The position numbers were made by a program, and so were the translations under genes. From assembly GCF_026151205.1 (NCBI RefSeq), contig NC_087074.1, forward strand, positions 18,326,712 through 18,390,711: a stretch of DNA of 64,000 nt. Direction: 5' to 3'. The DNA is from Bolinopsis microptera (taxonomy: Eukaryota; Ctenophora; Tentaculata; Lobata; Bolinopsidae). Under the pieces are notes generated by a model, which was given only the letters and a program-made list of their open reading frames with translations, had not been told where the DNA came from and ran no database searches. Positions within the stretch are counted from its first letter, which is position 1. Each line of letters opens with the position of its first letter. Of this stretch, positions 63,924 through 64,000 are shown piece by piece.

Positions 63924-64000
63924 GTAAGTATGAGGAATTGTTGCCTGGAAAATGTGAACCGGGGATCTTTACACGGAAACGAGGCATGTTGTGTTGTAGC

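Overview
This window is animal nuclear DNA, AT-rich, with short spliced exons, many tandem repeats and many small non-autonomous transposon remnants. Gene content (Wnt ligand, HUNK-type kinase, centriolar CP110, FHAD1-like FHA/coiled-coil protein, intronless class A GPCR, small secreted lectin-like proteins), compact introns and low GC suggest an early-branching metazoan. A cnidarian, perhaps a medusozoan, fits best; this is inference from gene flavour and no species is claimed. Gene models were built by hand by matching splice sites and codon phase, so exon edges may be off by a base or two and UTRs are mostly unresolved.

Layout. 1-2.3 kb: repeats (a GC-rich interspersed repeat, telomere-like CCCTAA, a 450-bp GAGGAA array) and a five-copy CACGTG cluster. 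2.35-6.09 kb (+): HUNK-like kinase lacking only its first exon. 7.5-21.9 kb (-): FHAD1-like gene, 27 coding exons in one continuous frame (about 1181 aa), with a complete secreted discoidin/fucolectin-like gene on the opposite strand inside one intron (14.9-16.6 kb). 22-24.2 kb: intergenic with small MITEs. 24.3-29.7 kb: a tandem duplication of about 2.6 kb; each copy holds a two-TM SLATT-like gene (+; the first copy is a pseudogene) and one copy of the last exon of the next gene. 29.2-41.9 kb (-): CP110/CCP110-like gene, 12 exons found, containing a nested secreted sushi-domain gene (+, 32.8-34.1 kb), an in-frame 9-bp minisatellite, an intronic 30-bp minisatellite and a 2.7-kb TTAA-flanked piggyBac-like fold-back element. 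42.5-53.2 kb: fold-back elements, LINE fragments and satellites around an intronless GPCR gene (46.1-47.2 kb, +) and a TMEM272-like membrane gene (49.2-50.9 kb, -) with an apparent frameshift. 54.6-60.0 kb (-): complete six-exon Wnt gene (365 aa), with a possible alternative signal-peptide exon at 62.3-62.4 kb. 63.8 kb (+): first coding exon of a gene that runs off the window.

The two long minus-strand genes are linked in function by inference: CP110 caps centrioles and controls ciliogenesis, and FHAD1-type proteins are coiled-coil proteins with an N-terminal phosphopeptide-binding FHA domain. Each hosts a nested, oppositely oriented secreted-protein gene. The most unusual items are the SLATT-like gene and its duplication, the duplicated CP110 terminal exon, the TTAA fold-back element with its ladder of GGGTC..GACCC palindromes, and tandem repeats that have copied 5' splice sites.
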